A stretch of DNA of 64,000 bases from Piscicola geometra. Taxonomy: Eukaryota > Annelida > Clitellata > Hirudinida > Piscicolidae. Shown here in pieces: positions 43,840 through 56,762 of the stretch; within the stretch, counting starts at the first letter, position 1; each line of letters starts with the position of its first letter. The notes under the pieces were generated by a model, which saw only the letters and a program-made list of their open reading frames with translations, did not search any database and was not told the origin of the DNA. The stretch is taken from contig OX030969.1 of the NCBI GenBank assembly GCA_943735955.1, positions 6,342,935-6,406,934 of the forward strand, read 5' to 3'. The position numbers and the translations under genes were made by a program.

Positions 43840-45190
43840 ATGGGGAGATCGCGAAAAGAACTGAGTGGTGAGGAAGAAGGAGAACACAGAAAGCGACACA
43901 GATCAAGGTGGGATGGATTTATCTTTCAACCCACCCCCCTCCCTATCCACCCCCCTACTTATCAACCCACTCACCAAGTCACCTATCCATCCATCCACTC
44001 ACTCACTACCACCCAAATGACCCACCCACCATTCTTCCCCCACCACCAACCACCCATCCACCAGCTCACTGGGCAGGTACTACAAAAGCCCCAATCTTCT
44101 AGGAGTGGCCCTGACCTCCCCAGTGGAAGTAACCATAAATGATGCAGAGGAGGAGGAGGAGGAGGAGGATGTCAGTGATGATAATGATCTTCGGGAAAAA
44201 CCCATTGAGGAGACTGTTAATATTTTCAAAATGTCTAGAGATAAAAGGTTGGTTGGGTTGGGATGAGCTGAGCTGAGCTTGAAGATAGTTCAGTTTTGGT
44301 TTCAATGGTTCCAGCTTTTAAATTAAGATAAACCAATATATCAATTTGTTTATCCATCTATTCATCCATCCATCCATCAATTCACCCAACAGATCAATAG
44401 TCATCACCTACTGCATCACAAATTTCTTCTGTGGTCTCTTTTATTCAATACTTGCTCCTTTCTTCCCTATAGAGGTCATCACACACACACACCCACATAC
44501 ACACACACACACACACACACAAGCACACACACACACATACACACACACATACAAACACACACACCCACACACACACAAATACACATCCACACACATACAC
44601 ACACGTACAGGCGGTGAAGAAGGGCGCGAGTCACAGCATGATCGGGCTGATATTCGGCTCTTTTGAACTCGTCATGGTGGCAGTGTCGCCGCTGTACGGC
44701 ACCTATGTACGTGTGTGTGTGTGTGTACGTGTGTGCGTGTGTGTGTGCTGGTTGGGGGGGGGGGGGGGAGTTTGTGTTTTATTTGATACATTTTATAAAT
44801 ATTAATTTACTACCATCACTATAATTTTTTAGTATTTTTTTATAATACTTTTATTATCCATTTTTATTCATTTAAAAATAAAAATAATGATGAAAAAAAT
44901 GCTTATTATTATTATTGCTATGATTATTTGATTGACAGCTGAATCAGATTGGGGCAAACTTCTTGTTCACGTCAGGCATTTTTGTTTCTGGCGTCTGTTG
45001 TATTCTATTTGGGTCAGTATCATCATCATCATCATCACCAACATCATCATCATCACTACCACTGGCAATTATTATCATCACTACCATTGTCATTACTATC
45101 ACTATCATCGTTATCACTATAAATAATTTCCAATATAAATATCGCTATCAATTAAATCACCTACGTTATTATTTAATTTTTCATCATCAC

Positions 45191-45234
<44 letters not shown>

Positions 45235-48200
45235 CCGCCATCATCATCATTACCACCATCATCGCCACCATCATCATCATCAGCATGTTTATATTACACA
45301 GACCTGATCCAAACCTCTTGCACTTTTTACTCCACGTTACGTTAAATGTCATCACAAAGATTTCTAGACCAAAACAATAATGCATTCCTTCTCTTCAAAA
45401 TCTTCCTATCCTCCCTTCCTCCACTCTCCCTCTCCCTCCCCTTCCTCTCCTTCCTTATCTCCCTTCCTCCACTCTCCCTCTCCTCTTCTCTCTCTCAAAT
45501 TTTGTTTCCACTCTCTTCCAAATCACCTCTAAATCTCACACCCCCAAAAATCTTTTAAAATCCCCCTTCCACCCACAAGGCTGACTCCTCCCCCCAGATT
45601 TCTCGACCAATCAGAAGACGGCATGGTCTTCGTGGTTCTTTGCTTTGTGGTGCGCATAGCTGAGGCTTTCGGAGCGGCGGCCCTGGGCACCGCTTCGTTC
45701 GCCATCATGGCTTACAACTTCCCCAACAATGTCGCCACCATGTTTGTGAGTTGGAGGCGGGTTGGTTGGTTAGGGAGTTGGAGGGGGTTAGGTGGTTAGG
45801 GAGTTGGAGGGTTGGTTAGGTGGTTAAGGGGGTTGCAGTGGTTTGATGTGGTCTGTGGTGAGTAAGGTGAGTTGAGCAGGTATGTGGGTTAGGGGGTAGG
45901 TGGGTTAAGCAGGTATGTGGTTAGGTGGGTTAGGGGGTTAAGAAGGCAGATGGGATGTAGCTAGATTAAATTTTATAACAATTATTAAAAATAATTTTTA
46001 AACATTTGATTAAATCGTCAAATCAAATGAATAATTGAAATATTCACCAGGGCACTTTAGAAATGTTCACAGGCCTGGGCTTGATGGTGGGGCCCCCAAT
46101 AGGGGGTCTGTTGTATCAGGTGGGTTGAAGGGGGAAAGGGGAGATGGGGGGGGTTGAATAAAGATTTTGAGGAGGGGTTGATATGTGGAAGAAAGGAGTA
46201 GGTGGAAAGAAAGAGAGGGTGGTGAACAATTTGTCGAGTCTGAAATGATAATAAAATTTATTTGAAAATTGAAATGTTATGGGTTTTCTATCATTCACTA
46301 CCATCATCATCATCATCACCACCACTTCCACCATCATCATCATCATCATCACCACTTCCACCATCATCATAATCATCATCATCATCATCATCATGACCAC
46401 TTTCATCATCATCATCACCACCATAGGTAGGGGGGTATGTGACGCCGTTCGCAGTGTGTGGGTCGTTATTGTTGGCTGTTGGCGTGGTTAGTTATGCCCT
46501 GATGCCTCGACAGATAGGTTTGCTCTTCATCAGCTATGATGATGATGGTTTTGATGATAATGATGATGATTATCCATCCATCCATCCATCCATTTTCAGT
46601 ATCCCAAGTAAAGGAGAAAAGATCCATCTTAGGACTTCTCAAAATGCCCTTCATCATCATCACTTGCCTGTGTCTCGTAGCGGGAGCAGGTGATGATGAT
46701 GATGGTGACCATGATGATGATGATGATGGCAATTATAGCGATGATGATGATGATGGTCATGATGATGATGATTCTCCCAAGGCATCATTGGATTTCTGGA
46801 TACAACTCTGGCTATTTTTCTGGACGAAAGTGTGAGAGGGTGATGACTGCGAGAAGTTGAACTATTTGACTTACAATATAACTTCAATTTTTTTCCAAAC
46901 TCTCTTTTATGCTCATTTTTCACTCTTTGAAAAATATTTGGTCATCATTTTTCATACTAATTTTTTTCTTGAACCCACCCTCTCACCACCCCTACCCACC
47001 CTCTCACCACCCCTACCCAACCTCTCACCACCCCTACCCAACCTCTCACCACCCCTACCCAACCTCTCACCACCCCTACCCAACCTCTCACCACCCCTAC
47101 CCAACCTCTCACCACCCCTACCCAACCTCTCACCACCCCTACCCAACCTTTCACCACCCCTACCCACCCTCTCACCACCCCTTAACCCACCCTTCCCACC
47201 CCCTCACCACCTCTACCCACCTTCTCACCACCCCTACCCACCCCCTCACCACCCCTACCCACCCTCTCACCACCCCTACCCACCCTCTCACCACCCCTAC
47301 CCACCCTCTCACCACCACGCAGTTCAAACTTTCACCTAGTTTGGTGGGCCTGGTGTTTTTAGTCGAACCCCTTTCCTACTCCGTCATGTCGCCCATTTGG
47401 GGCAGGGTGGTCGATGCTAGGGTGGGTGGAGGTGGGAGAGGGGGAAGATGGATGAATGGTTGGGTGGGGGTGGGAGAGTGGATGCTAGGGTGGGTGAGGG
47501 TGAGAGGGTGGGGTGGTGGATGGATGGTTGGATGAGTTAAATAAATCAAATTCATACATTTTATAAATCCTTCTTCTTTTTCATTCTTCTATCCACTATT
47601 TTCCCTCCCCTAAAAACCACCACCACCCTTCCCTCTACCCCCTCCACCACCCCCATTCCCCCAACCCACCAACACCCCCATCCCTCCACCACCCCCAACC
47701 CTCCAACACCCCCATTCCCCCCCCCCCACTCCCACCACCTTCACCACCACCACAGCCGGCATACGGACCCTACTTCATCACCTTGGGATACGTCGTTGCT
47801 GGTCTCTCGCTCTTCAGCATCGCACCAGCGCCCTTCTTCAACCTAGCGTTCGTGCGTGCATGCATGCATGGGTGGATGAATGGGAGTGTGGATGGATGGG
47901 TGGATGGATGGGTGGGTGGATGAGTGCATGGATGGGTGCATGGGTGGCTGGATGAGTGCATGGATGGGTGCATGGGTGGGTGGATGAATGGATGGGTGCA
48001 TGGGTGGGTGGATGGATGGATGGGTGCATGGGTGGGTGCATGGGAGGGTGGATGAATGGATGGATGGGTGCGTGGATGGATGGAGTTCTTGCACTTCCTT
48101 CACCACTAACTACAATCATCACCACCCTCCTCCTCTCCCATGCATCACCCCTCTTCCATTCCCCCACCCCCCTCCCCCTCCCCCACAGACCAAACATATG

Positions 48201-49040
48201 GGCGGTGGTTATAAGCCTCCTGGTTGGTGGTCTCGGCATCAGCACCCTCTCCATCACTTTCCAGATCATCTCTGAGGAGGCTATGTTGGTGCTGGTAGTA
48301 GTAGTAGTTGTAGTGTTGGTAGTAGTAGTAGTAGTAGTTGTAGTAGTGTTGGTTGTAGTATTAGTAGTACTTTATAACTATCATCATCTTTGTCATCATC
48401 ATCATCACTACTATCATCATCACCACCATAGCAACGCAGGCTACTCTGACAGCTTGGGCACTTATGGACTCATTGCCGGCCTTGTCAGCTCCTTCTTCTC
48501 TACTGGGTTCTCATCATCATCATCACCACCACCAACATCATCACCATCATCATCATCATAATCTTCATCATCGTCATCATCATAATCTTCATCATCATCA
48601 TGTATACCACAGGGCATTCATTGGTCCAATAGGAGGGGGGGCTCTTAGTGACGCCTTCGGCTTCCCCATGGCAACCGTCATTATCGGGACTATTACTATA
48701 GCGACCGTAAGTGGTTGTCAGGGGGGATCTTTTTATTATTTTTATTGCTGTTAATATTTTGATCTTATTATCATTTTGATCTTATTATTGTTTTTATTTT
48801 TCTACTTTATAGGCTCTCCTTCTCTTGAGCCACACAATCTACACAAGGGTTCGCAGAAAAAACAAAGAGAATAATATTAATAATTCAACAGAGACGTTAA
48901 GTCTTCTTCCCAAAAATAGCCATATAAGAAGTAATTATAATGTTAATAATAATAATAATAATGTAAATAATAATAATAATATTAATAATAATAATAACAA
49001 TTTTACTAGCAACCGTAGTATCAGTTATGGAGGTGTTTAG
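43840..49040 (+). CDS. SLC18B1: SLC18B1-like vesicular amine/polyamine transporter, complete, 16 exons
   Basis: A major-facilitator proton antiporter; SLC18B1 loads polyamines into secretory vesicles in vertebrates. Exons: 43840-43907, 44077-44247, 44393-44474, 44611-44706, 44939-45012, 45598-45745, 46051-46119, 46427-46517, 46600-46689, 46782-46831, 47323-47421, 47756-47847, 48189-48284, 48432-48506, 48613-48706, 48813-49040; total 1,623 nt, 540 aa plus TAG, in one frame. Diagnostic segments: [12 protein letters not shown] (end of TM1), [38 protein letters not shown], the antiporter motif [40 protein letters not shown] and [15 protein letters not shown], all close to human SLC18B1 and less so to VMAT or VAChT. 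The N-terminal tail is acidic (poly-Glu) and the cytosolic C-tail ends in Asn-rich repeats. Substrate is inferred from the family. Confidence 0.93.
46968..47318 (+). repeat. 21-bp minisatellite in an SLC18B1-like intron
   Basis: About 16 copies of a unit CCCTCTCACCACCCCTACCCA with minor variants, running up to the acceptor at 47322. Confidence 0.92.
47855..48085 (+). repeat. GGATGGATGGGTGCAT repeats at the 5' end of an SLC18B1-like intron
   Basis: Tetranucleotide-based GGAT/GGGT/GCAT repeats following the donor at 47848. The reverse frames translate as His/Pro/Ile repeats only. Confidence 0.88.
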
Positions 49041-49500
49041 GTTTAAAGTCAAAGTCGTTGATTTTGTTAATTTATTTTAAAAGTTGATTTTAAATTTTGT
49101 TAATATTGTTCTATTTAAATTATTCTGAAAATTATATGTAATTTTTGTTACATTTTCTTTTACTGCTCTTGTTATGATGTTATATTTCCCATTGTTTCCT
49201 GTATTTATAAATTATTTATTTTTTATTATTTATTTTTTTATTATTATATATTTATCATTATTTATTTTTTATTTTGTATAAATTCACGAGCGCTGAATTG
49301 GTAAAAAAATAATTGTTTAACCATGAGAACATGTTCAATTTATCATTTTACTAACATGGCTATGGAGATATTTTACTGCTAAACTACTAGTCTTAAACTT
49401 GTTTTTAACTCATTTTTATAAAATTTAATGCTTTTTCAAATAAAACTTTAAAATAGTTACTACAAAATTAAAACATTGATTTATAAATTGAAATAATAAA
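49041..49500. other. SLC18B1-like 3' region
   Basis: AT-rich sequence without coding potential, with a candidate AATAAA at about 49439. It presumably contains the 3' UTR. Confidence 0.55.
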
Positions 49501-49504
49501 TAAG

Positions 49505-49845
49505 AAAGATTTAGCAAAAGTGAGGAGACAGTGAAGTGGAAGGGTGGATGCACCTCTCCCAGATCTCCTCCCACTTGCCTGCAGTAGAATGCCACTTTTT
49601 TTTTCGGTCAATACTATTCACAGCCTGACAGACGCATGCCATGTTACAATGGTTCTGAGAACCATGGTTCTTATGCGCCGAGGCGCCACTCCACACGACG
49701 TACACATCTTTCAATGCATACATCGCAAACACCGCATCATATACACTAGGTATATGATAGTTCACGGTTGCTTCCAAGGATTCGAACTGGCAACCTTTAA
49801 GTTGCAAGTCCGACGTCTACCAACTAAGCCATCCCCGCTCCCAAC
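49505..49845 (-). mobile_element. tRNA-derived SINE
   Basis: Read on the minus strand, 49841-49766 resembles a tRNA: an A-box-like TGGCTTAGTTGGTAGACG and a B-box-like AGTTCGAATCC at normal spacing. The 3' side of the acceptor stem does not pair with the 5' side, so it is not a functional tRNA. The tRNA-like head continues into a unique body ending near 49505 next to AT-rich sequence. The body length (about 340 bp in all) and internal polymerase III boxes are typical of SINEs. Its exact ends are uncertain. Confidence 0.75.
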
Positions 49846-50416
49846 TGCACAACTAAAAAGCCCTGCAAACTAAGCGAATAGCTCATTCATCTTTGGCATT
49901 TTTATATGATACTATATTTTGATTAAATTCGACACAAAAAGAAATAAAAGACGGATGCGCCTTCAGAGCTTAAATCCGTCTCACTTGACGCTCTTCTCTG
50001 TAACGTTGAGAGCTTTCAAGTTTGTACCCCCATCTGACTCCTCTTTTCAATATTCAACATCCACCTCCGCCCACCAAGCATGAGTGTACGGAAAGTTACA
50101 TACAAAATATACTTGTGCAACTTTTTTCCTCATGACAAACTATTTTGTATGAAACCATGCTTTATCTCTGAAGTATTGATTTTTAAAATATTTTTTCGGG
50201 TGTTAAATATTAAAAAGCACGAATAAAACTCGAAGGAGTATTTAGTTTGAGTGTTGTAAGTTATGATTGAAAAGATGGAGTTTAGATAAAAGCTATCATT
50301 TAGGAATTGATATTTTTGAAGGCAGTAGGTTTTCGAAGCCATTTATATTTGTTTATTTGAATTTAAGATTCAAAGATAATTTTGAAATATTCGCTAAATT
50401 ATTCAAATAGTTGAAT

Positions 50417-51669
50417 TTAACCCATTAACGCATGACTCAAAGGAATTAATTAATTTTTTAACATTTTATTGAAAACCCGATTCTAACAAATAAAATCAAA
50501 AAATTAGTCTGAAATATTTTATACAAAAAAAGTTATGATGAAAATAAAAAATGTCCTTAAAAAAGGACGCTATGCATTGCTACCGACGGTAATCACGATT
50601 CGTGGTAGATGCTGAAGCACTCCAAATGTAAAGCTACATTACATTTAAGGCATTTCTTTTCCACTTTCTTTCCACATTGCTTGCATCTTTTTTGGCCATC
50701 TTCAATTTTACCAATAAAATGATCTTTTCCATCGTATCGGACATCTGCAATCACGCTTTTAGCTAAATTCATGGATCCTTTTTTTTCTTTTTTGATCTGT
50801 TTGAAACCATATGAAAAAATTATAAATATTTCAGTTTAACATGAATAATAATAAAAACTCACATCAATTTGGCCTAGAATTGATTTCACAACCTGACGTC
50901 TAAACTGCACACATGTAAATTTTTCATTTTTATTATACTTTTTAAAAATGCACCAGGCATTGTGGACAGAGGCATCAATTAAAAAACCAAATAAAGGCCA
51001 CCACCACTTTTTACAGCAGTTTCTTCTCTACTTATAGTGGTTTTCTCTTCCCCAATTTTGGAAATTACTATTTCTGCTTCTGCATTTAGCTGGTTTCTTG
51101 ATAAATTATCTAGAGTACCTTCACCATCCTCGGGTCCACTATCCTCATCAGAGCAGTTTGGGTCAGTAGGAGGAATCATGACTATATCTGCTGAAAAGAA
51201 ATCATTGTCATCTTCCAAAATACTAAGGACTTCATGAAGAGCGAATCTGAAAATAATTGTTTTTACCATCAGTATTACTGCATAGTGTCCTTAAAAAAGG
51301 ACACTCAATAAAACACAGTTTTTGGAAATAATATTACATGTAAAATAAAATTTATTTTAAATAAAGATATAAGAATGAATAACAATGAAATATTATTATA
51401 CATTATGAATGGTAGACATTAAATAAAATTATAACTAACTTTTTTTCATGAGCCATGACAAAAACACAAAAAATTTAGTTATCGCCTTGAAAAATCAGAA
51501 TATCGAAACAATCTATCAATTTCAAATCACAAAAAAATTTTTAACAAAGACTTCAGTTTATATAGGACAGGATTAGCTGCAAAGATAATAAATATAATCA
51601 AGATAACTATTATTAAAAAAACTTTTTATTGCTGTCCTTAAAAAAGGACAGTATGCGTTAATGGGTTAA
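50417..51669 (-). mobile_element. piggyBac element, non-autonomous, with TTAA target sites
   Basis: TTAA duplications at 50417-50420 and 51666-51669 flank inverted termini CCCATTAACGCAT, giving a 1,245-bp element. It retains parts of a piggyBac transposase on the minus strand (see separate entry). Near the ends and in the middle are three copies of the hairpin GTCCTTAAAAAAGGAC (about 50573, 51289 and 51634), which read like subterminal repeats. Preserved termini and target sites indicate a recent insertion. Confidence 0.93.
50593..51457 (-). pseudogene. piggyBac transposase, internally deleted
   Basis: Exon 1 is 51457-51441 (start MAHEK) with donor GTTAGT; exon 2 starts at 51246 and encodes the family's acidic N-terminus, including PPTDPNCSDEDSG and DNLSRNQLNAEAE. 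Near 51013 the frame jumps: the next recognisable segment is KKWWWPLFGFLIDASVHNAW, which belongs to the end of the catalytic domain. A 66-bp intron (50797-50862, GTGAGT to CAG) follows, then the C-terminal cysteine-rich finger (CKQCGKK, CLKCN, ECFSIYH) and TGA at 50593-50595. The catalytic core with most of its acidic residues is missing. Such internally deleted copies can move only if transposase is supplied elsewhere. Confidence 0.88.
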
Positions 51670-51697
51670 TATAATTTAAAGAATCAGATGAGAAAGA

Positions 51698-52587
51698 TTA
51701 CATTTTTAAAGTTGTTGTTTGCCTTTTTCTTTTGCGAGTTGTTTTTTGGGGTCTGAAAGAAAAAAAGTGAGTTTATTTAAACCGTTTTTGCAAAGTTATG
51801 ATATTTTTTATACATTTTGATTCTAAATAAAATGTTCAAAGAAACCAATTTAAAATGGCAGATGAAAAAAAGGATGTACCTGAATATGAAAGAACAAATT
51901 ATACGTGTTGCGTTTTTAGCAAGGCTCTTTCTCACAAATGTAATTCTAGGATCAGGACAAATCTTGCTGGCACATCCAATGGCTACAGCTTGTGCCCGCT
52001 AATAAAATATTTAAAAAAAATTCATAAAGTCTAGAAGATATTAAATTTAGAAAGTACGGGATAATGAGAAGCAGTAAAAGAACTTACACTTTCTATCTTA
52101 ACTAAATCCTCCGTTAAAAACAATTCTGTTAGCTTGACTGGATCGGTATCATTATAATCCTGGAACCAAATTTCAATTTGGGAATAGTGGTCTTGGTCAG
52201 TGTCTTCTTTGCAGCTAGCCACGTCCTCTTCCGATACTTTCATCAAGGCATCGTCCCACACCTGCATAAGCACATTCCAGTCTCTTGAGGATTCTCTATA
52301 GTTCTCTGGTGTGCTGCTTCATTATAAACATCCAAAACTAGAATACACCTAACGGATTCAAGATCTTCCACACTGATTGACTGCGTAGAGTTACAAAAAT
52401 GTAGAGGAAAAGTTGTTAGCATATTTAAACGAACCAAAGAAGATGTGTTGCTGGCCGTCAAGTTCATGAAGGCTCCTTGGAAGAGCGCCAACAACTGATC
52501 CTTCTGCCTCTGCTTGAAGCTCAAAGTCTCAGTAAACTGGCGAACGCAGCAAACAGCCTGCAAAAGCAGATTCATTTTACTCGACAT
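51698..52587 (-). CDS. unrecognised small protein gene, 3 exons, apparent 1-nt frameshift
   Basis: I do not recognise the family. Exon 1 (52587-52088) starts MSSKMNLLLQAVCC and reads as a helical, leucine-rich polypeptide. Near 52319 the convincing frame changes: upstream it is LVLDVYNEA, downstream SSTPENYRESSRDWNVLMQ, then an acidic stretch to LVKIES. One extra base would restore continuity; no intron with proper sites fits. Exon 2 (51998-51880) reads RAQAVAIGCASKICPDPRIT and on; exon 3 (51752-51698) ends in a basic tail PQKTTRKRKRQ and TAA. Splice sites GTAAGT/TTAG and GTACAT/TTTCAG keep the downstream frame. Total about 220 aa. The stop lies only about 30 bp from the piggyBac end. A sequencing error, a real frameshift or a young pseudogene are all possible; the basic tail could be a nuclear signal. 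Confidence 0.6.
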
Positions 52588-53388
52588 TTTGCGTCTCTGC
52601 CTACCGCTGCCAACTCACTTATGCACGAGGACGAGGTCATTTGCATTTAAGACGCAAGTTTGTGAACAAATTAACTTTAAATCAGAGTATTTCGCCAAAA
52701 GATCGATTATGCCGAGAAGCGATTAGCATTGAAGGCTTTGCCGATACTATTTGCTAGAAGCTGTTCATCGAGCATTTACAGCGAAACTGGAGGGAGGTGA
52801 GTGTCGACCTAGGACAGCCCACGCATCAGGAAGGTCAGTCGTCGGCAGTGTAAGAAGCGGTAAAGGCATTTGCCGATTGAGATGAAAGTAACTTGTCTTG
52901 GTTTAATTCTTTTTAATGTAACAAAACGCTTCGGAGAAAAAATTAATGGAACATACTAATAATATCAAACAAAATGTAATGGATTAAAAAATGATAATCT
53001 TCCAGTAGAATTCTTCTCTAGGGCTTGGTCGGATCAGCTAGGGGAAGGTTAAGACGTTCAAGCACTCCATCATCCATAAAGATTTATTAATTTATGCATT
53101 GATCTATCGATCCTACCTATCCAACAATTCATCCACATCAACCCACCCACCCATCCATCCATACATCCACCCACTCATCCATCCATCAATCCTCGATGAC
53201 ACATTCTTCAGATGGCCCCTGATACTGAATCATCAAGATCATATCGCCGTAGGAACATCCCACGCCGAGTACAGGGCTATCATCACTAGAAGCATCCATT
53301 ACTACCACTACTACTACTACTACTACCACTACCATTACTACTACCTCTACTACTACTACTACTACTACCACTACTACTACTACTACTA

Positions 53389-53425
<37 letters not shown>

Positions 53426-53451
53426 CACTACTACTACTATCACCACCAGCA
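52588..53451. other. Region between the unrecognised gene and the EIF3D 3' end
   Basis: No coding feature is seen. The part near 52600-52900 is presumably the promoter and 5' UTR of the minus-strand gene at 51698-52587. A minus-strand AATAAA at 53083-53088 is a candidate EIF3D polyadenylation signal. A (CCAT)n tract lies at about 53140-53190, and a (TAC)n tract at 53300-53440 lies just downstream of the EIF3D stop. Confidence 0.55.
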
Positions 53452-54328
53452 TCACTCACCGATGACCAAACTTTCGACATCTTCATCGATATTGGCAACA
53501 GCATCGTCATCATTATCATCACCAGCTACGTCATCAATATCATCATCATCACTTCCCTCGTCACTGCCATCATCACTGCTTGTTTCGCCTTAGGAGCGAA
53601 GATGAATATGATGGATAGTGATGAGACGACTTTCAAGGTGCAAATGATGATGATGATGAGGTGATGACATGATGACGTGATGATGATGATGATAAGGTGA
53701 TGACATGATGATGATGATGACATGATGGTGATGATGATTAGGTGATGACGTGATGATGATGATGATAAGGTGATGAGGTAATGGTGATAGGATGATGACA
53801 TTATGATGATGATGAGTTGATGGCATGATGGTGATGATGATTAGGATGATGACATGATGATGATGATGATGAGTCGATGACGTGATGATGATGATAATAA
53901 GGTGATGGCATACCATCATCTTCGCTCTCAAACGAGTCATTGGGGATGTCGTAGAGACGGATGATTGGCTGGAGGAGAGGGTGGATGGATGGGTGGTAGG
54001 ATTAATAAAAAAAAGTAAAATGAATGAATGGATGAGTGAAGGAATGGATGGATGGATGAGTGAGGGATGGATGGATGGATGAGTGAGGGATGGATGGATG
54101 AGTGAAGGATGGATGGATGGAGGATCACCTTGTTGGGGTCCTTCATGAGGAGGTACTTGCCGTCCTTCTGCTTCATGCACAAGTCGATGATGCACCTGAT
54201 GATGATGATGGTGGCGGTGATGATGATGATGATGTGAATGAGAGGGATGATAATTATGACGATAAAAATAGTAAAATACACTGCACATCTGTCTCAAGAA
54301 ACGTCGAAACGCTATGGATCCATCCATG

Positions 54329-54389
<61 letters not shown>

Positions 54390-56684
54390 ACACAATGACA
54401 CAAACACACTCACACACACAATGACACAAACACACACACACACCTGAGAATACCCCAGCAGTTTTCCATGTTGAGGTTGATTTGCTGTGCGAAGTCGGAG
54501 GGTTTGAACTGCTGCACGCCGAGGATGACGTGCTTGCCCGAGTCCTTCGGGTGCACGCGAGAGACGTAACTGTGGGTGGGGAGGAGGGGTGGGTGGGTGG
54601 TGGTGGTGGTGAGGGGGTTGATGGGAGGGATGGAGGTGAGGGGGTGTAAGGGAGGGGTGGAGGAAGGGTATGGGGTTGGTGGGGAAAGGGCTCAGTGACG
54701 ATTAGAATGAAGAAAAAGTGGTTGAAGAGAAGTTGAAAAAAACCCTAAACCACCCCCCCTCAAGGAACCCACTACCACCACTCCCACCTTCCCCTCGCCT
54801 CGCCACTCACCCGAACTTGATGAGGTCCGACCCGGCTAAGTCCGAGGCGATGGTCCACTTGGCGAGTTTGCACGAGTTGTTCTTGAGTTCGGTCGCCAAG
54901 ATGGCTCCCCTCTGCGTGTCGAGCTTCGAGCGCCAGTCGACGCCCCCTGAGAACTGGAGGAGGAGAGGTGGAGGGGGGGTGGAGGAGGGGGTGGAGGAGG
55001 GAGTGGAAGAAGGGTGGGAGAGTGGAGGGAAATGGGAGCTCACCCAAAATGCATTGCATTCTACAGACCTTCTACAACCCAACCAAAAAAAGCAAAAAAC
55101 ATTTTTCTTCTCTTAAAACCACACAACTCAAACCCACCTCTAGCATCCAAAACCCCACCACACCCTTTCAACACCCCCCCCACACCACACCCTTTCAACA
55201 CCCCCCCCCCCCACACCACACCCTTTCAACACCTCTGATCCACCCCCCTTCCCTCCCCCACCCACCTTGGAGTCCCACTCGTTGAGGGCCTTGACGTTGA
55301 CGAACTGCACCTCCTTGTTGGCTCCCAGGGCGACACAATCGTGTTCGCATCTGCTCACCAACTCCACGCCGTTGCCCAGGTCCCACTTGCGGTATCTAGT
55401 TGGTGGGTGGAAGGAGGGGGGAGGGTTGGTGGGTGGAGGGAAGGGGGGGGGTTGAAGAGGAGGTGAATGAGTGGTAGAGGAATACATGAAATGATTGATA
55501 TAAAAGGGAAGTTAGACAGGCGGAGGTGGACAGGAAAGAGAATGACATGACGCACATACACCAACAACACCCCCTAAATCTGAAACCAAACATTCCTAAA
55601 ACTCACATATTCACCCACACACCCACCTATATCCTACCCACCCACCCACCAACCCCCCTAACACCCACCCACCAACCACCCTCACACCCACCCGCCAACC
55701 CCCCTCACACCCACCCTACAACTCTCCTCACACCCACCCACCAACCCCCCTCACACCCACCTGTATCCGACTGAAGCGACCTGCTCGTCAGGCCTGGTGA
55801 AGGGATTCGGCTCTTCAAAGTCGTAACTCTCGTCTCCCTGGTGGGGGTGGTGGAGAGAGGGGGGGATAGAGATGGAGAAGGAAAGGGTTAGAAAGGGTAG
55901 TGATGAAGGAGGTAGTTGAAGAGGCATGGATGGATTGATCAGTAAGGTGGAAAGCTGATGCATGGATTGAAGATCACAACGTCCCCCTTTATCACCAACC
56001 AAACATCTTGACCTTCCACCCAATCACCCACCCCCCAACTGAACCCCCCCTCCAACTCACCAACCCTCCTCCCCCTCCCCCGCACCTAACGCACCATCTT
56101 GAGGACTTGTTGCGAGAAGTTGTGGTTGATGTAGGTGGCTTCGAGGGCGAGGTTCTTGGGCGAGTTCATGCCCTCGTCCTGGGGGGGCTCGGTCGCTGTC
56201 TCACTCACCGAGGGCAGGTCTGTGGGGGGGGGGGAGGGTGGGTGGAAGAGAGAGGGTGGGTGGAAGGGAGGGGGTGGAAGGAAGGTGGGTGAAAGGAAGG
56301 TGGGTGAAAGGAAGGGGGTGGAATCAAAGGAGAGTGTGCATTTGAGTGGAGGTTTACAGAGTCGAGGAGGAAGGGGGGGGGGGGTATAAGTTGAAAGAAC
56401 TTATGGTGGATGAGGGGGGGGGGGGGTAAATGTTGCAGCCCCAACGACAATCATCACCATTACCAACCAAAGTCTGACTCATCGCGCTTGTCAAAGAAGA
56501 GGACCTTGCCCACCTTCGACACCACTATGTCCCACGAGTACACTGACCTACATGCATGTGTAATTAGGCATGAATGTACATGCACATGAGCACACACACA
56601 CACACACAAGTCCCTGCAAGCACAAACACACACACACAAGTACACACAAAAGTACCTGCAAGCACACACACACAAGTACCTGCA

Positions 56685-56762
<78 letters not shown>

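Noticed and set aside
49766..49841. Possible functional tRNA gene on the minus strand
   Set aside because: The acceptor stem does not pair and the sequence continues into a SINE body, so it is the tRNA-derived head of a SINE.
51698..52587. A known conserved gene as identity of the minus-strand three-exon gene
   Set aside because: No motif allowed a family assignment; naming one would be a guess.
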